The notes under the pieces were generated by a model that was not told the origin of the DNA, did not search any database, and saw nothing but the letters and a program-made list of their open reading frames with translations. Position numbers and translations under genes: made by a program. Positions 24,477 through 36,815 of a stretch of DNA of 64,000 nt are shown here, in pieces (position 1 is the stretch's first letter; every line of letters starts with the position of its first letter). Source of the DNA: Tricholomella constricta (lineage: Eukaryota; Basidiomycota; Agaricomycetes; Agaricales; Lyophyllaceae); assembly GCA_013368375.1 (NCBI GenBank), contig JAACJP010000018.1, forward strand, positions 732,281 through 796,280, read 5' to 3'.

Positions 24477-25370
24477 CTTGAGCGTGAGTCTGAGCAGATA
24501 ATAGGGAGAGAGTAGATACGGAAATGTGGGTCTAGAGTACTGCAGATGTGGGTGAGCGGTGCCAAGGTTTGAAAGATGAAGCGCTGTGGAAGGCTTAAGG
24601 CGACGTCGTGATCATGTTAGCCGGATTTGCCACATTTCGCTTGTGCTCGTACGCATATGGCGCATATATATATGGTCACCGTTTATCTCCTCTTTTACCT
24701 CGCGTGCCTTTCAATGTTTTTCGAGAAGCGACAGTGTAGCGGACGAAAACATGATCGCCGAGATGCACCTCACTATCTCGCGTCCTTGGTCTCAACAGTA
24801 AACAGCAACCCATCCACTGCCCCACGTCTTCGTTCCAGCGCAGCGCAGTATTCATAAGTCTGATCAATCCTGGTCATCGTCTATTGCCCCCCGCGTGGCG
24901 CCATCTGTGTCCATCCTTCGATTAGCACTCGTCCCGGAAGCCCCGGCTTCGTCAACATTCCCCACTGCCAGGTCCGACATCTGTCAGTATACACTTCTGA
25001 TGATAAGTTGTACCTCGTCCATTCACATCCATTGTATATGTAGCCATCCGGATCCTGGACTCGACGTCGGTCTGATCTGATTAGATTCGGATTTAGGGGC
25101 AGTATCGGGTAGTGACGTCGTTTCCACTACGAATCCCGGCGCACCTCGGCGTCTGTCAAACGTCCGATTTATACAACATCTGACCAACAAGCGACACAGG
25201 AATGCCCTCCTTACCTTGCTCCTCCCCTTGCTCCTTCGAGCACCCTACGTTCTAACGCCCCACGAAGTTACGTCCCATCGCACAGGAAGCCACTCGTCTA
25301 AAGCAAGAAAGCAACAAAACTTCCGATCACCACTCGTCACCCGACCCACTCACGAACGAACGATCCATCC
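24477..25370. other. Divergent intergenic region
   Basis: About 890 bp lie between the start codons of the P-loop gene (-) and the membrane-protein gene (+). An AT run CATATATATATGG occurs near 24662-24675. No gene is supported. Confidence 0.4.
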
Positions 25371-26320
25371 ATGTCTTCTCTCATCACGACCACGACCACG
25401 AACACGAACACCGTCTCGACCTCGACCCCCACCCGGACTCAAAGCCAAGACGACCCCTTCGGTTGGCCTCTCCCCGCCATCCCGACCACTAGCGGGTCCC
25501 AAAGCACCCTGGCGAGGAATTCGAGCTACTTCCTCGGGTTCCTCATCACCTTCTGTGTGCTCCTCGTCGTCTTTATTGGGTGTGGGATCGCATCGCGTCG
25601 CCATCTCGTTTCGCGGCGGCGGCGGCGGCGGCAGGGTGCAGGCGTGTATGGGGCGGAGGCGGAGATGGGGGCCGGGGCGGCTGGGAAGAGGGGGCAGGAG
25701 CCGCGCCCTGTTTGGGTTGAGCGCTGGGTGGAGTTGGAGAAAAAGGAGGAAGGAGCAGCAGGGACGGGTACGGGGACGGAGTGGAACCGAATAACGGTGC
25801 GTTTGTCCTTTCCCTTTCCTAGTCGTCGTCGTCGCCGTCCCGTGTTTTGTCCGTTGTCCAACGAATCAAAGATCCTGTGCTCACAAGTACATGTGCTCAG
25901 CCTCTAGCGACGACTATCGTCCGGCCTGAACCACCACCTTCATTCTTACAAAAGGGACAGAAGGATGGGGGGGCCGATATTGAAAAGCAAGAGCCACAAC
26001 CGCAGTCGGGGTCGCGGCCCCTTTTCCCTGCGCTCTCAGCATGGCTTGCCCAGCTCAGCACGTTCAGGGACCCACGCCCAGTTCTCGACCAAAATCTCCC
26101 GCCCGCATCTCCCGCAGCATCCGCATCCAGACCCGCATTCCCATCCACGCACCCGCCAGCACCGGCTGACCCTCCGGCGGAGGCGCACGTCGCAGTGATG
26201 ATCGCCATGCCGCTCCGTCCCGAAAATGCGGGTACACAACTAGACGCACACGCACATGGGGCGCCGCCCGAGTACCAGATTGGCGTGGCGTGCGTGCCGG
26301 TGGCGGGCGTGCTGCCATAA
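25371..26320 (+). CDS. Single-pass membrane protein, Ser/Thr-rich, unrecognised
   Basis: Two exons: 25371-25796 and 25901-26320, joined in phase 0 across a 104-nt intron. The N-terminus is Ser/Thr-rich (likely extracellular). One membrane helix follows (SSYFLGFLITFCVLLVVFIGC), then a basic stop-transfer run (SRRRRRRQ). A Pro/Ala-rich cytoplasmic region ends MIAMP...PPEYQIGVACVPV. The pattern, short O-glycosylatable ectodomain, one helix and a 'PEYQIG' tail end, is one I associate with basidiomycete hypothetical proteins; I know no function. GC content is high. There is no signal peptide, so type III topology is likely. Confidence 0.7.
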
Positions 26321-26714
26321 CGCTAGAATTTGGCATTGGGAGGACAGAGGAATGCATGCTCACCGCTGGTTTTACTTCGAGGGCAGGCGAGCGGTGTTGT
26401 GTATCAAGTGGGCTCCTTTTTTTTTATAGCTAGTATTCATGTACTTCGATCTTCGTTTAATGAGCGATGACGTGTGGTGTATAACCATACACACAACTTC
26501 TGTGGAGGCACTCAAATTGAACGAGGCTGATAAGGGATGAAAATGAAAGACGCACCGGTCGATTGTGCCAGCAGAAGCAGGTCAAAGTCAGTGTGCATGT
26601 CAAAAAAACAGAAATGGGAAAAGGAAACAGGATCGTGTGGGTTTGCTCAGGCAGAATCCCGTTCAAGTTCTCTATTTGCATGTACACGGGCGTGATGATG
26701 ACAGCGAGCATGGT
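26321..26714. other. Intergenic, convergent 3' ends
   Basis: This lies between the stops of the membrane protein (+) and NDUFS5 (-). It contains a poly-T run at about 26418-26427. Nothing else seen. Confidence 0.4.
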
Positions 26715-27230
26715 CTACTTTGCCTCCGCCGCTTCCTGTTTGTTCCTCTGTATCAGACCGAGGCCCACGATAACGCCGTCCGCGATGACATCGGCGGCCT
26801 TTTGACCCTCCCGCGCTCTAGCTTCGGCCTTGCGGATGAATTCATCCTGGACGGCCTTTGCCCGGGCAACCTGAGGGTGGAAAAGTCTGTGATGAGTGGG
26901 AAAGCCGGAGTGCAAGACCATGGATGGGGCACCTCTTTAGGGTGGTGCAGGCACTCGAGGTAGTCCTCAGACTGGGGGCGGCAGTTGACGGGGTTGTCGG
27001 TTTGGGCGAAGCACTGCACGGATTTGAAAATGTGATAGCTGTTGGGGTGAGCTGGACGTACCTTTGAAAATTCCTGCCAGTAGGTGAAGCACCGGGAACG
27101 TCCTAGGTGGGATGTGAGCTTGCTATGGTTGTGTATGGCGGTGAAGAAACGGACCTCCGCTGTAGCCGTATCCAGAAGCCTATGCGAGATTAGTCGGAGA
27201 CGGGTGTATTGAGTCTGAGGAACGTACCAT
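26715..27230 (-). CDS. Complex I accessory subunit NDUFS5 (15 kDa, twin CX9C)
   Basis: This is a mitochondrial intermembrane-space-facing accessory subunit of NADH:ubiquinone oxidoreductase, imported by the Mia40 route. It is built from four or more tiny exons: the start codon alone (27228-27230, donor immediately after ATG), then ASGYGYSGG, then RSRCFTYWQEFQR, then CFAQTDNPVNCRPQSEDYLECLHHPKE, then VARAKAVQDEFIRKAEAR...EAAEAK with the stop at 26715. The two CX9C motifs are CFTYWQEFQRC and CRPQSEDYLEC, exactly the NDUFS5 pattern. The size (about 100 residues) fits the family. It is divergent from GET5 with 88 bp between start codons. Confidence 0.88.
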
Positions 27231-27318
27231 GGTGTCGTTGCGAGAGTTGAAGCTGAAGTCGGGAGAGGTGTGATCAGTGATTGTCACGTCGTCACGCGCG
27301 TGGTCGTTGTCGACAGCC
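27231..27318. promoter_or_regulatory. 88-bp bidirectional promoter, NDUFS5 / GET5
   Basis: Only 88 bp separate the two divergent start codons, so both core promoters and 5' UTRs must share this segment. It is CG-rich with CACGTCGTCACGCGCGTGG near 27284-27302. No TATA box is visible. Confidence 0.6.
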
Positions 27319-28673
27319 ATGGCAGAACAAGCAGAACAGGCATTCGTCAAGACATTCCTCAACACACTCTCGTCACAGCAGGTCCATTTCTCTAATGACT
27401 ACCAGCAGCCACCCGAGAATTCGCTCAAGAAAATCCCAGTCCTACCGGTAAGCTCATCGCGCTGTCCCCACCTGCGACTCCGTCATTCACATCTCGCGCT
27501 TAGGTTCCACTGCCCGCCCCACCAGTGCGCACATCGAACGCCACAGCTTCTTCTTCTTCTGGTATGTTCTCGAATCACCCACTTAATCACAATCCTACCA
27601 CATCTTATCACGCACAGCCTCCATCTCGATAACATTTAAATCGCTCAAACCCCCCGCGTCTTTCACTCTCGCCGTGCAACCCACCGATTCCATCGCTGCC
27701 ATCAAGACACAGCTTGCCACCGAGCCTGCCGCGCCCCCCGCCGACGCACAGCGTCTCCTCCTCAAGGGAAAAGCCCTCGCAGACGCAAAGCTTCTGCAAG
27801 AATACCCCGTCAAGGACGGCGACACCATCAACCTCGTCCTCAAGCCAGGCGTCGACTGGAACCCCTCCGCCACCACACGTTCCCCTTCCCATCCCACCTC
27901 CACCTCCACATCATCTCCGATGGCCCCGCAGGATCCGTCAAGCGCGCCGACGCTTGGCTCGTCCGCACCCCGCCGCGGTCACCAGCGCATCCCCTCCGTC
28001 GTGCTCTCGCCCTCACCCTCTAGCGAGACGCCTGGCACGATTGAGAAGGACATTCTCCTCGCCCTCGACAGCGCGACCCTCCCCGGCCCCTTGCAAACGG
28101 AGACGATGTCGACGTACGGCGCCACAGTCGCCCAGCCCGAGTTCTGGGAGCGCTTGTACGCGTTTTTGAAGTACGTGTTGTCTTTCGGCTCTACATGCAT
28201 TACTTGCGTTCTCCCTTTTTTGTGTTTTTGGACTTTGTCAAAATCTTCGCTCCCTGTCGTTATCTTGTGTTTTCTTTTCTATCGTGTCGTATCTTGACGC
28301 CATGCCGTCACACTATTGCGCCGCTGCCCGATCAAGGTATCGTGCATCGCGCATCACTTGTCACCATCGACTGTCCCCATCCACCCCTTCTCCTTCTGCA
28401 CAAAAATGTCCGCGCGCGTACCGGCCTCTCTACATAATTTTCCCCTTTTCCTCAACTGTCGCCCATCTCCCGCTCCAAAGAACGCTTACTCATGCCTCTT
28501 CCTTCCCCCCTCTTTCTCTTCTTCTGTGTCCTTACAGATCAGAATTCACGATCGAATCAGACGTGTTGACGGCGTTCGAGGACTTCCTCCGCGCGAGCAA
28601 GGGCTCGCTCACCGCCTCGCAGATCGCGAAGATCCGCGACCAGGTTGGGATCGTTGGTATGGCTGGGACTTGA
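27319..28673 (+). CDS. GET5: Get5/Ubl4-like ubiquitin-like protein of the GET pathway
   Basis: Get5 pairs with Get4 to hand tail-anchored proteins from Sgt2 to Get3. The N-terminal Get4-binding segment is seen (AEQAFVKTFLNTLSSQ, DDYQQPPENSLKKIPVLP-type). The ubiquitin-like domain follows (ISITFKSLKPPASFTLAVQ...DSIAAIKTQLA...LLLKGKALADAKLLQEYPVKDGDTINLVLKPG). A Ser/Pro linker leads to a C-terminal homodimerisation-like helix pair (FEDFLRASKGSLTASQIAKIRDQVGIVGM). The last intron (28171-28537, 367 nt) is far longer than the 45-70 nt introns elsewhere in the window; the join restores LKSEFTIESD. The start follows directly from the short divergent promoter. Confidence 0.86.
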
Positions 28674-31600
28674 GCGCAGGGAGGGTCTTGGGGCTCTGGC
28701 GTGCACTACTTTATCGATATCGATATCGCATATCGTGGCTTGTGGGTTCATCCGGGTGGGGTTGTGGCTCTAGAGGTGTAGATTTGGGTTCCCTTCGTTA
28801 CCTATATCTCTTTCAAGCTTCTCTCGCTCTCTCTCGCGTTATCTGTCTTTTGTGTCTCTCGTGCTGGTAATTGGTATGGTGGTTCTAGACCTTCTTCTGT
28901 CGTGTGGGTCGTCGAGGTGTGCGGGGGTCATTCGCTCTTGGAGAAAAGTGTGGACATAATGACAATTAGAATAAATAACAAGTGCATTGTATCGATATTG
29001 ATATCGCGTATCGTGTCTTGTGGATTCCAGGCATGCAGGTGGGGTGGTTCTAGCGGTGGAGATTTGATTTATGTAATTCGATATTTGGGTTCTGTTCGTG
29101 CCATAATATTTCGCGTTCAAGCTTCTTCTCTCTCGCGTCTCGCATTATCTGTCTTTCGTGTGTGTGGACATAATGACACTCGGAATAAATATCAACCGGC
29201 ATCTCTCAAGCTCGAATTATGTACTAGACATAGACATTGAACACCATGCCAACGCGGCGCGATGCATATAATCAATAAATTAGAGGTGTCGTTCCCCAAT
29301 CTCGAATTTCCGACGCGCACGCGCACACGCACACGCCACGCCGACGTTCTGCACCCGGTACTTCCCCACAACATGCCAGGACACTTAAGGCCCCGATCGT
29401 ATTAGCTGAAGTGGAATTCTGATTCAATTGTATTGAATTTGAATGTGTAATTTCGCGTCGCGTCGCGAGGGATGGTTGTGCAGGACGTACAGAAGTATAG
29501 GCGGGTACTATGTTAATTGAATTTATTTTTGTGTCTCCATGTCACGGTGTCGTGCGCATGCGGCTGTCCTCCTGAGCTAGTACTGAGATCCAATAATGAA
29601 CTAGGACCTAGGAACGAGGAAAGAGGAAATACAGAGTAGCTGAGAGTTTCTGGTGGTCCTTGCATGCACATACCGCTGCCGCTGCCGTTGAGGCGTTCAT
29701 TCAGAACTTGGCATTGCGATTAAGGTTCGGATTCTGGAATTGAGGAAGTATCGAGGCAATATCGAGGCAGTACGTTTACAGCTTGTACGTGGCACAGAAA
29801 TAGAACTACCCCAAGTATACCAGCTAGTTTAAATTGAATGCTTGCCGCGATGGCTTGTGTCAGGAATGCCATAATGCAGAGCGACGTCGACGTAAGGCTC
29901 GCGATGTCGATGTCACGATAGAAAGTTCGGAATGCTTCTGTGCTTGCCCATGGTCATACTTATAATAGCTCTGCAGATACTGCTCGCAACTGTAACTGTC
30001 TGCGATGAACTGGGACGCAAGCTTCAATCACTTCATATCGTAAGTATTGGCTACAATGGAGAATTAGATAAAGACCGGGTGCTTCTGTGCATTCAAGATC
30101 CTATCATTCTGGAGCGCTCGGCGTTCAGCGAACGCGCGCTTGAGCGTCAAGCGCCACGCACCGCATCGTTGGACGTATCCGTCGCTCAAGCTTTTGCAAG
30201 TCCAAACGTTCAAGTTTCACGCACACGATCTCTCAACAGCCTACGAGAATCATCGCACGCGCTGCTGTTCGAGCGTAGCTGTCAGATCCACTTGAAGGCT
30301 GGGTCCCAAAGACCCTCCTATCGACCTGTTACCCACGCCCAAGTTAAAAAAAAATACAGTACCCCTGCGCACACAGCGCGTTGACGCCGGAGGATCCACA
30401 TGGGCACAAGGGCGCATTCTTCCCGATCCCCACCCAGTCTCCAATCTCCATATGCTACCCGGTCTTGGCGCGCATGGGTGACCCGCTCACGTCCAATATG
30501 CATCTAAGCCTCCGTGTACTGTGATTGGGCTCCCGATCATGGACGAATACGAAGTCGTGAAGGGCGGCAGGGCAGGTTCTGGATTTCCAAACGCAGAGCC
30601 AAGGAGAGGGAGGTGGAGGAGAGGGAGCGAGGATGAGGAGGCCAAAGGGCCGGACCTAGGCCAATCACGGATAAAATAACCCAACATGTTGGGAGACTCA
30701 GAGTGAGCTCCGATCTGACCGTTCGAAGGGAGATGAAAAGGGAGTGGAGAAGAAAGAAGATCTTGGATGGAATGATCAACGACGAACACAAGAGGCAAAC
30801 CGAAGGCCAAGGCCGTCGTGTCGGTGATCTCCATCTATAATCGCCACTGCCAACTGGTAACACAGAGCTGGAGTTAAGATAACGTTCTGTCAAGGTGCAA
30901 GCAAGCCCACTCGTGTCGTGCAGTGACCAACTGTAGCCGCGAGATCGCGTCAAGTGCTAGTAGGCCCAGCAGCCCCTGTCAGAGGTGCCGGCATTGCACC
31001 CTCATTGAAATTATATTAGTTCCGCGCAACCCGGGACCTGGTTGTCCATCTCAAACCTGCGCGAAAGGGAAGGAAAACAAAAAGCGCGTGCGCGGCCTGC
31101 GTAAATACCGCATGCGCGTCGCCACTGGCGTGGACGTGGGCATAGGCGGACTCGGTTGGGTTCGCGTGTGCCTAGGACGGGCGGCCTGAATGCGGGGCGA
31201 GCGCGCGTCAATGTGGCGGGCGAGGCTGGGCTGGGCGCCGAAGAGGACATCGTGTGGATGGCTTTGCTCGGCAGGCTCCCCGGCGGAACAAAGACAGTTA
31301 AAAAAATGTGGGGAAAATTTGAAATTTCACAGCGCGTGAGTGTGAATACGTACCGGCTACTGGAATTGTTTCTCTGATATGCACATGCATATGCTGCTGG
31401 CAGCTGGAGCTCGAGGGGTTTAGATGACAACCACTGAGCGTCAACGCCAGGCTTTACAACGTTAGAGAGTGGCCGGGGTCACGGGGTCGTGGTATGCCAG
31501 TTCGGTGGCGTTACGACAGTTGCATCCAGCTCCGTTTATCACAAGTCCACCTCCGAAACTCAATGGCGATTATGGAATTTCGTGGATTCACTGCTGTTTG

Positions 31601-31982
31601 TTGTATGAGCTCGTTCAATTTCAAAAGTTATTTTTTTTTGGCAGTGCTGGGCCTCGTCGGACATATATGCATTCACTCCTGACACACCCTCATGGTCTAC
31701 AAGGTTTCCGGAGATTGCGATTTGATGGCACCATACTAGCCAATTTACCAGCTCTTTTCGGGTCTGACAGTGCCTACCCACATGGTAGATCGGGGAAGGG
31801 AAGCATGCAGCTGCTTCCACCAGAGCTCACCAAACGTCTCCGGATCTTCGATTCTTTTCACGGCACCCTTCGTCTGAATCGTACAAAAGGTCTACCAGCG
31901 CGTAGAAGCGACTTTCTTTGCAACCCCCAATTGGACCGGTCATCCTACCAAGTAACGGTGCTAGCGGAAAGTGAGCTCAACA
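28674..31982. other. Gene-poor interval
   Basis: About 3.3 kb lie between GET5 and the OPT gene. Apart from the tandem duplication at 28713-29200, I see no protein family, splice-consistent exon chain or RNA gene. Open frames of 100-180 codons occur on both strands (for example 29932-30384, 30537-30953, 31469-31999) but show no recognisable sequence or codon pattern. It may hold UTRs or non-coding transcripts. Confidence 0.45.
28713..29200. repeat. Imperfect tandem duplication downstream of GET5
   Basis: A segment starting ATCGATATCGATATCGCATATCG (28713) recurs in diverged form at 28990. Each copy continues with GGGTTC..., a CT-rich run (CTTTCAAGCTTCTCTCGC / GTTCAAGCTTCTTCTCTC) and TTATCTGTCTTT, and ends GTGTGGACATAATGACA..GAATAAAT (28948 and 29160). 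Copy lengths are about 275 and 215 bp. No coding potential is seen. Confidence 0.75.
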
Positions 31983-34900
31983 ATGTCCGCCGCTGTTGAT
32001 CCCACCACTTTGCCCGCCATCCAACGCGAGGACACTGCTGCCTCGTATCCCAACGAGAAGCAGCCCCAGTCGGAGGAGTCGCACGAGAAGGAGGAGGCTT
32101 ATAATGACCATGATGTGTTCGTATTTTCGCCTCCAACGTGCTAAATGTCGCGTTCTTACCACTCAACGTCATCTGCACAGCTCAAGGCCATTCCCCATCA
32201 GCCCCGACTACGAGGAGGAAACTCACCAGCTGACTTTCAGGTTCACGCTTCTACCAAGTCTCCATGCGCCGCATTTCGACCGCTAACTGTCGTCACAGAG
32301 CATTGTTTGTTGGGTGTTGCCTCGGCGCTATTGGTGAGTTTAGGGTTCATCTGATAGTCTTTTCTGACGTCTGTTATGCAGTCGGCGCCTCGAACATCTA
32401 TCTTGGTTTGAAGACCGGCTTCACCTTCGGCCCCCAGCTGTTCGGAGCTATCTTTGGATTCGCCATCCTCAAAGCCATCTCCAGGATCGTCCCTGAATCT
32501 GGACTTCTGGGCCGCTTCCTCGGCGGGCCTTTCGGCCCGAAAGAAAACTGTACTGTTCAGACGTCAGTCCTGTTTTCTGAATCATTACATTGACTATGTC
32601 TTATCTTGTACCTACAGTGCTGCTACCGGTTCGTTATCTTCATCCGTTTGCGCCATGATATGGTGATCCTCAACGGCTTTTCCAATTCAGCATCTGGCGG
32701 TTTGGGAATTCTGTTCGTCAGCGCTGTCCCGGCCATGTACCGCCTGGATCTTCTGTCCGAACTCCCACAGCAAGACATTGGAAAGCTCATTGCGCTTACG
32801 GCCTGTGCTGGTTTCTTCGGCGTGTTCTTCGTCATTCCGCTCCGCAAGTATTACATTGTGCACCAAAAGCTCACGTTCCCGACGCCCGCTGCCACTGTAA
32901 GTTACATTTCCATTCAAGGCTCTGCTCGCAATGACATCAGTCGTCCTCCAGGCGTATACTATCCGCTCCCTGCACAGCGGTAAATCAGGCGCTGTCGCTG
33001 CCAAGAAAAAGTCGCTTGCCCTTGTGTACTCCTTCTCCATCACCTTTGTGTACAAGGTCCTGACCGGCTATGCCCCCGGCCTTGTGAGTAATTTTCCGTT
33101 GCTCCCCTTCTACGGATTCTAGATGACACTGTCGCCCTTGCTCGCAGATCTATGATTGGCATATTGGCTGGACGCTCTACCGATTGGGATTCACCAGCAT
33201 CATCGCTCTCGAGAACTATGGCTGGTTCCTTGAATGTAGGATCATTTACTTGTATCTTCCATTCCTAATGTGACTGACGTGGTGCTCCAGTCACGCCCGC
33301 GTTCTTCGGTGCTGGTATGTTGAGTGGTTTGAACGCATCTTGGAGTTTCTGTAAGTGACCGTGATGGCGCCTGGACCGAAGTGTACTAAATTAGGATCTT
33401 TTTTAAGTCGGCGGTTCAGTCCTTGCCTGGGGAATCAGTCAGTTCTCTTGGCTCAATGGTTTTTCACTTGCACTAATACGCCCACTTCAGTTGCTCCCTC
33501 CCTCGTCAAGAACGGCCTCGCGTTCGGCGTCGAAATCAGCGAGGAGTTCCCTCTAATCTCGTACCATGCTCTGTCGTTCAAGGACCCCGAGCTCTATATT
33601 ACCCGCCCGTCGCCTCGCTACTGGCTCCTTTGGCCTGGTGTCCTCATGATGTTGCTGTACTCTTTTGCCGATGTCATCTTCAGCACTGCGCCCCTCTTGA
33701 AATGTAAGCACCCCCCACCACTCACATTATTTCTATTTTCCAGTGCTGACCGGATTATCCTCCAGCCGTTAAGAAGGAGAACCTCGACCCTCGTTCATGG
33801 TTTGCTCCTCGCACCGGCATTGAGCCTGAAGACGAGGACCAAACCCCTCTCGAGGACCGTATCCCCACCTCCTGGTGGACTATCGGCCTCTTCCTCAGTA
33901 CCGTCATGTGCTGCGCCATTCTCGCCACCCAGTTCCACATGAATGTCGGGGAGGCCATCCTCGCGCTCCTCCTCGGCTTCATCTTCTCCTTCATTGGCGT
34001 CCAGTCCTCCGGCCACACCGACGTAAACCCAGTCTCGACTGTCGCCAAGGCCTCCCAGCTTATCTTCGGTGGTATTGCTAAGGCCTCGGGCCTCGCCGAG
34101 GGCCCCGCACGCACTCTCAACTTGACCGCTGGTGTTATCGCTGCCGGCTCTGCCGCTCAGGCCGCCGACATGACTGGTGACCTCAAGACTGGATACCTCC
34201 TCCGTGCGAAGCCCCGCAACCAGTTTATTGCTCAGCTTGCGGGCTCCGTTGTCGCTGTCTTCTTGACCTCTGGCTTGTTCATCTTGTTCACCAAGGCCTC
34301 CCCTTGCATTCTGTGAGCCATGGGCATCTTTTAATCATGACATAATCTCAACGTCTCCTTTCAGTCACCCTCCTGCGTCAGGCGCGTGCACATACGGTGC
34401 GCCCTCCGTGTCTGCATGGGTTGCGGTCGCTGTCGCCGTCGCGTCTCCTTCGCTTCGTAAGTAACCTCCACAATATCAGCATTGTATATTACCTGAACTG
34501 CAATCTCAAATAGCCATCCCCGCATCCTCGGGCTACACCGCCATCGCGCTCGGCATCATGAGCGTCCTCAGCCTTCTCATTAAGGTTCGTGCCCCTGCAT
34601 TCTCCCCTGCCCGCTTCCGAGCTTACATATAACTGTTACCCCCTCCAGCACATCTGGATTCCCAAGAAGTACTGGGGCTACGTCCCCAACTGGAACGCCG
34701 TCGGTCTCGCCTTCGTCGTGCCCCAGGTCTTCTTCTCCCTCGCCATGGCCTTTGGCTCCACCTTCAACTATTTCTGGCTTAGGAACAGCCCCCGCTCGTT
34801 CGACATGTACATGTTTGCCATCTCGGTACGTGTCTCCGGCCCGTGTTCCTTTAATTCCCTTCATTTATGTGTGTGTTCGTCGTGCAGGCTGGTCTTCTGG

Positions 34901-35080
34901 CTGGCGAGGGTCTCGGCGGCGTGTTCCAGGCACTCCTCGCCGTCGTCGGCGTCGACGGAGGCAGTAAGTGACTTTCATTTTCGCCTCGCATCATCCAGCG
35001 TTTCTCACTCTCCTTGCGTGTCTGCTTTCGTAGAATATGGCACGGCTATTGGTTGTCCCGGCCTCGAGTTCTGCGGTTAA
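31983..35080 (+). CDS. OPT-family (oligopeptide/YSL-type) transporter
   Basis: This is a multi-spanning membrane transporter of the oligopeptide transporter superfamily, probably of the YSL-like branch that includes yeast YGL114W. The start ATG (31983) gives MSAAVDPTTLPAIQRED. An acidic soluble N-terminus precedes FPISPDYEEETHQLTFRA, and membrane segments begin VGASNIYLGLKTGFTFGPQL. Landmarks run in order: FGPKENCTVQTAATG, GLGILFVSAVPAMYRL, PAATAYTIRSLH, IYDWHIGW, IAPSLVKNGLAFGVEISEEF, SPRYWLLWPGVLMM, VSTVAKASQLIFGG, AAQAADMTGDLKTGYLL, a final GEGLGGVFQALLAVVGV, and the stop at 35080. There are about twelve short introns. The reading frame is continuous across all exons I joined. Substrate (peptide, metal chelate) is unknown. 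A slice of this gene is copied at 9825-10308. Confidence 0.9.
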
Positions 35081-35607
35081 CTTTGGGATCGACGTGTCGT
35101 GCAGATGACGATGTCGTTTGCTTGTATGGATGTGTGGGAGGTGGTGATGAAGATAATGATGAAGATGGTACTTTAAGAGAATGTATTATACACCGCTTTT
35201 GCTCAATTTTCTTATCTTTAAAACCTCACATGGGCATGGGGAATGATGTAGTGCCAATTTACAAGTCGTGCACAGGCCTGTTAGAACTCGGGTGTCACCT
35301 CTGCTTTATTTAGAAGATAGCTGTCTATTTCGACCACTAACTTGGCGGCTTCGCAAGAGATTTGATCCTATGTTTCCTCGATACCACAATACTACATGTG
35401 CCTCTATTCCGTTCGGTACCGCACTGCCAGTGCATGGGAACATGTTTGACTACTATGAATTGTCATGTCCATCTGGATGAGTTCGTTGCTACGTTTTTGT
35501 CCGCCGACATTGACCCGGGATCATATTATGTCAAAGCACTGACTGATTACCAGTGCCAGAAGCATGTGTGAAGAGACATGAAGATAGGACAGGACGACAA
35601 GAGGCGT
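35081..35607. other. Intergenic, convergent 3' ends
   Basis: This lies between the OPT stop (+) and the stop of the unrecognised gene on the minus strand. No feature was recognised. Confidence 0.4.
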
Positions 35608-36815
35608 TCAAAGGAGGTCGATGAGGCCACTACCAGCATCACCAGTGTTATACCACCAATTCTGGGCTGTCATCTTCGGAAAGCAATTAGTTGGATGTCC
35701 AGGAGATGGCGAACGCGGGGAAGTCCAGACCTGGATGTAGACGACGCCACCTTCGAGGACCGTCTCGATAATGTCATCGTTTTTTGTTTGGGGAACAACA
35801 CGAATTTTGAAAGTTTTTGATTGAAGATACTCGGCGAGGCCTTCCTGGAGCATGTCATCGTCCTTGAAGCCTTGGCTGTTCAACTGATATTTGAGACCCT
35901 CGCTAATAGGACATGAAGTGAGTATTTCACGATATCACCTCAACGAGGAAAGTTCACCTAAAGTATTGGAAGGTGGCTCTGCCAAAGCCCCAATGCCAGT
36001 CCTTGTCTTTCATGACAGCATCCAAGGCCGCATAGTTCTCCTCGAAGTTGGGGTCGAGAATGACATCGGGCATAGCAATGATTTCACCGATTTCTTTGGT
36101 AAGCTCTTCGATTTGCTCGTTGTAATCCTCTTCAATCGAGTTCTTTGCGGTAATAGACAATCCAGCGCGAGGCACGTCCTCAACGGCTTTTAGCAGGAAT
36201 TCCTTGAGGTCGCTCTGGTTGTAGCCCATTTTTTGATGGTGGAAAAGGATGCGGAAAACACCATCTTTGATGTCTGCAGAAATGGTTTCAGCCTGTGGGT
36301 GAATTTGAAGGATTATGAGCCTCATCGTGCGCAGAATATGCGAAGATTACCTCGTCGCCGAGTTCGTTCACGTTGACGGTGAGTTCAGACTGCGTCACGG
36401 CGTCGTTGAAGTGGGTCTTGCCCTCTTCACCGTACCTTTCGACGTAATCCTTGAGTGCGTCAATGAAGCCCTCGACATAGCTGGCAAAGAGGTAAGCTCT
36501 GCAGAAAGAAATAAGAGAGAAAGCTGCGCGGACGGACCCTTTGAGGATTCCTCCTGCAGACATGTTGGAATCGGGGAGATTATAGGCCCAAACTTCACCA
36601 GCGTTGACGTTGACATGGAAAGGCGTTCCGAGCAGTTCTGATATTGTGGTTTCAAAACCTTCTTTTTCCGATTCGTAGCTGTCACGTACTTCGGGCTCGA
36701 AATGAGTATACGTTCGACGCTGTGAAGGAAAAGTATTTCACTCACTGTCTTTGCGGACGGCAAGTGGAAGCTTCTCGATACCGGGTTTACGCGTGAAGGG
36801 AGCAGCTTTAGGCAT
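35608..36815 (-). CDS. Unrecognised basidiomycete-type soluble protein
   Basis: This gene has about seven exons. It starts MPKAAPFTRKPGIEKLPLAV (36815). After a 57-nt intron come RDSYESEKEGFETTISELLG and VWAYNLPDSNMSAGGILKG. Next are YLFASYVEGFIDALKDYVERYG and HFNDAVTQSELTVNVNE, then ISADIKDGVFRILFHHQKMG. KNSIEEDYNEQIEELTKEIG, VILDPNFEENYAAL and RATFQYFR follow, then GFKDDDMLQEGLAEYLQ, FKIRVVPQTKNDDI and a C-terminus with NTGDAGSGLIDLL. It is acidic and mainly helical, without signal peptide, membrane helix or known catalytic motif. I believe related uncharacterised proteins occur in other Agaricomycetes but can name no domain. Frame continuity over all exons makes it a real gene. Confidence 0.72.

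Noticed and set aside
29932..30384. 150-codon + frame with a hydrophobic start resembling a signal peptide
   Set aside because: The downstream sequence is unrecognised, there is no splice support, and it sits in a gene-poor region.
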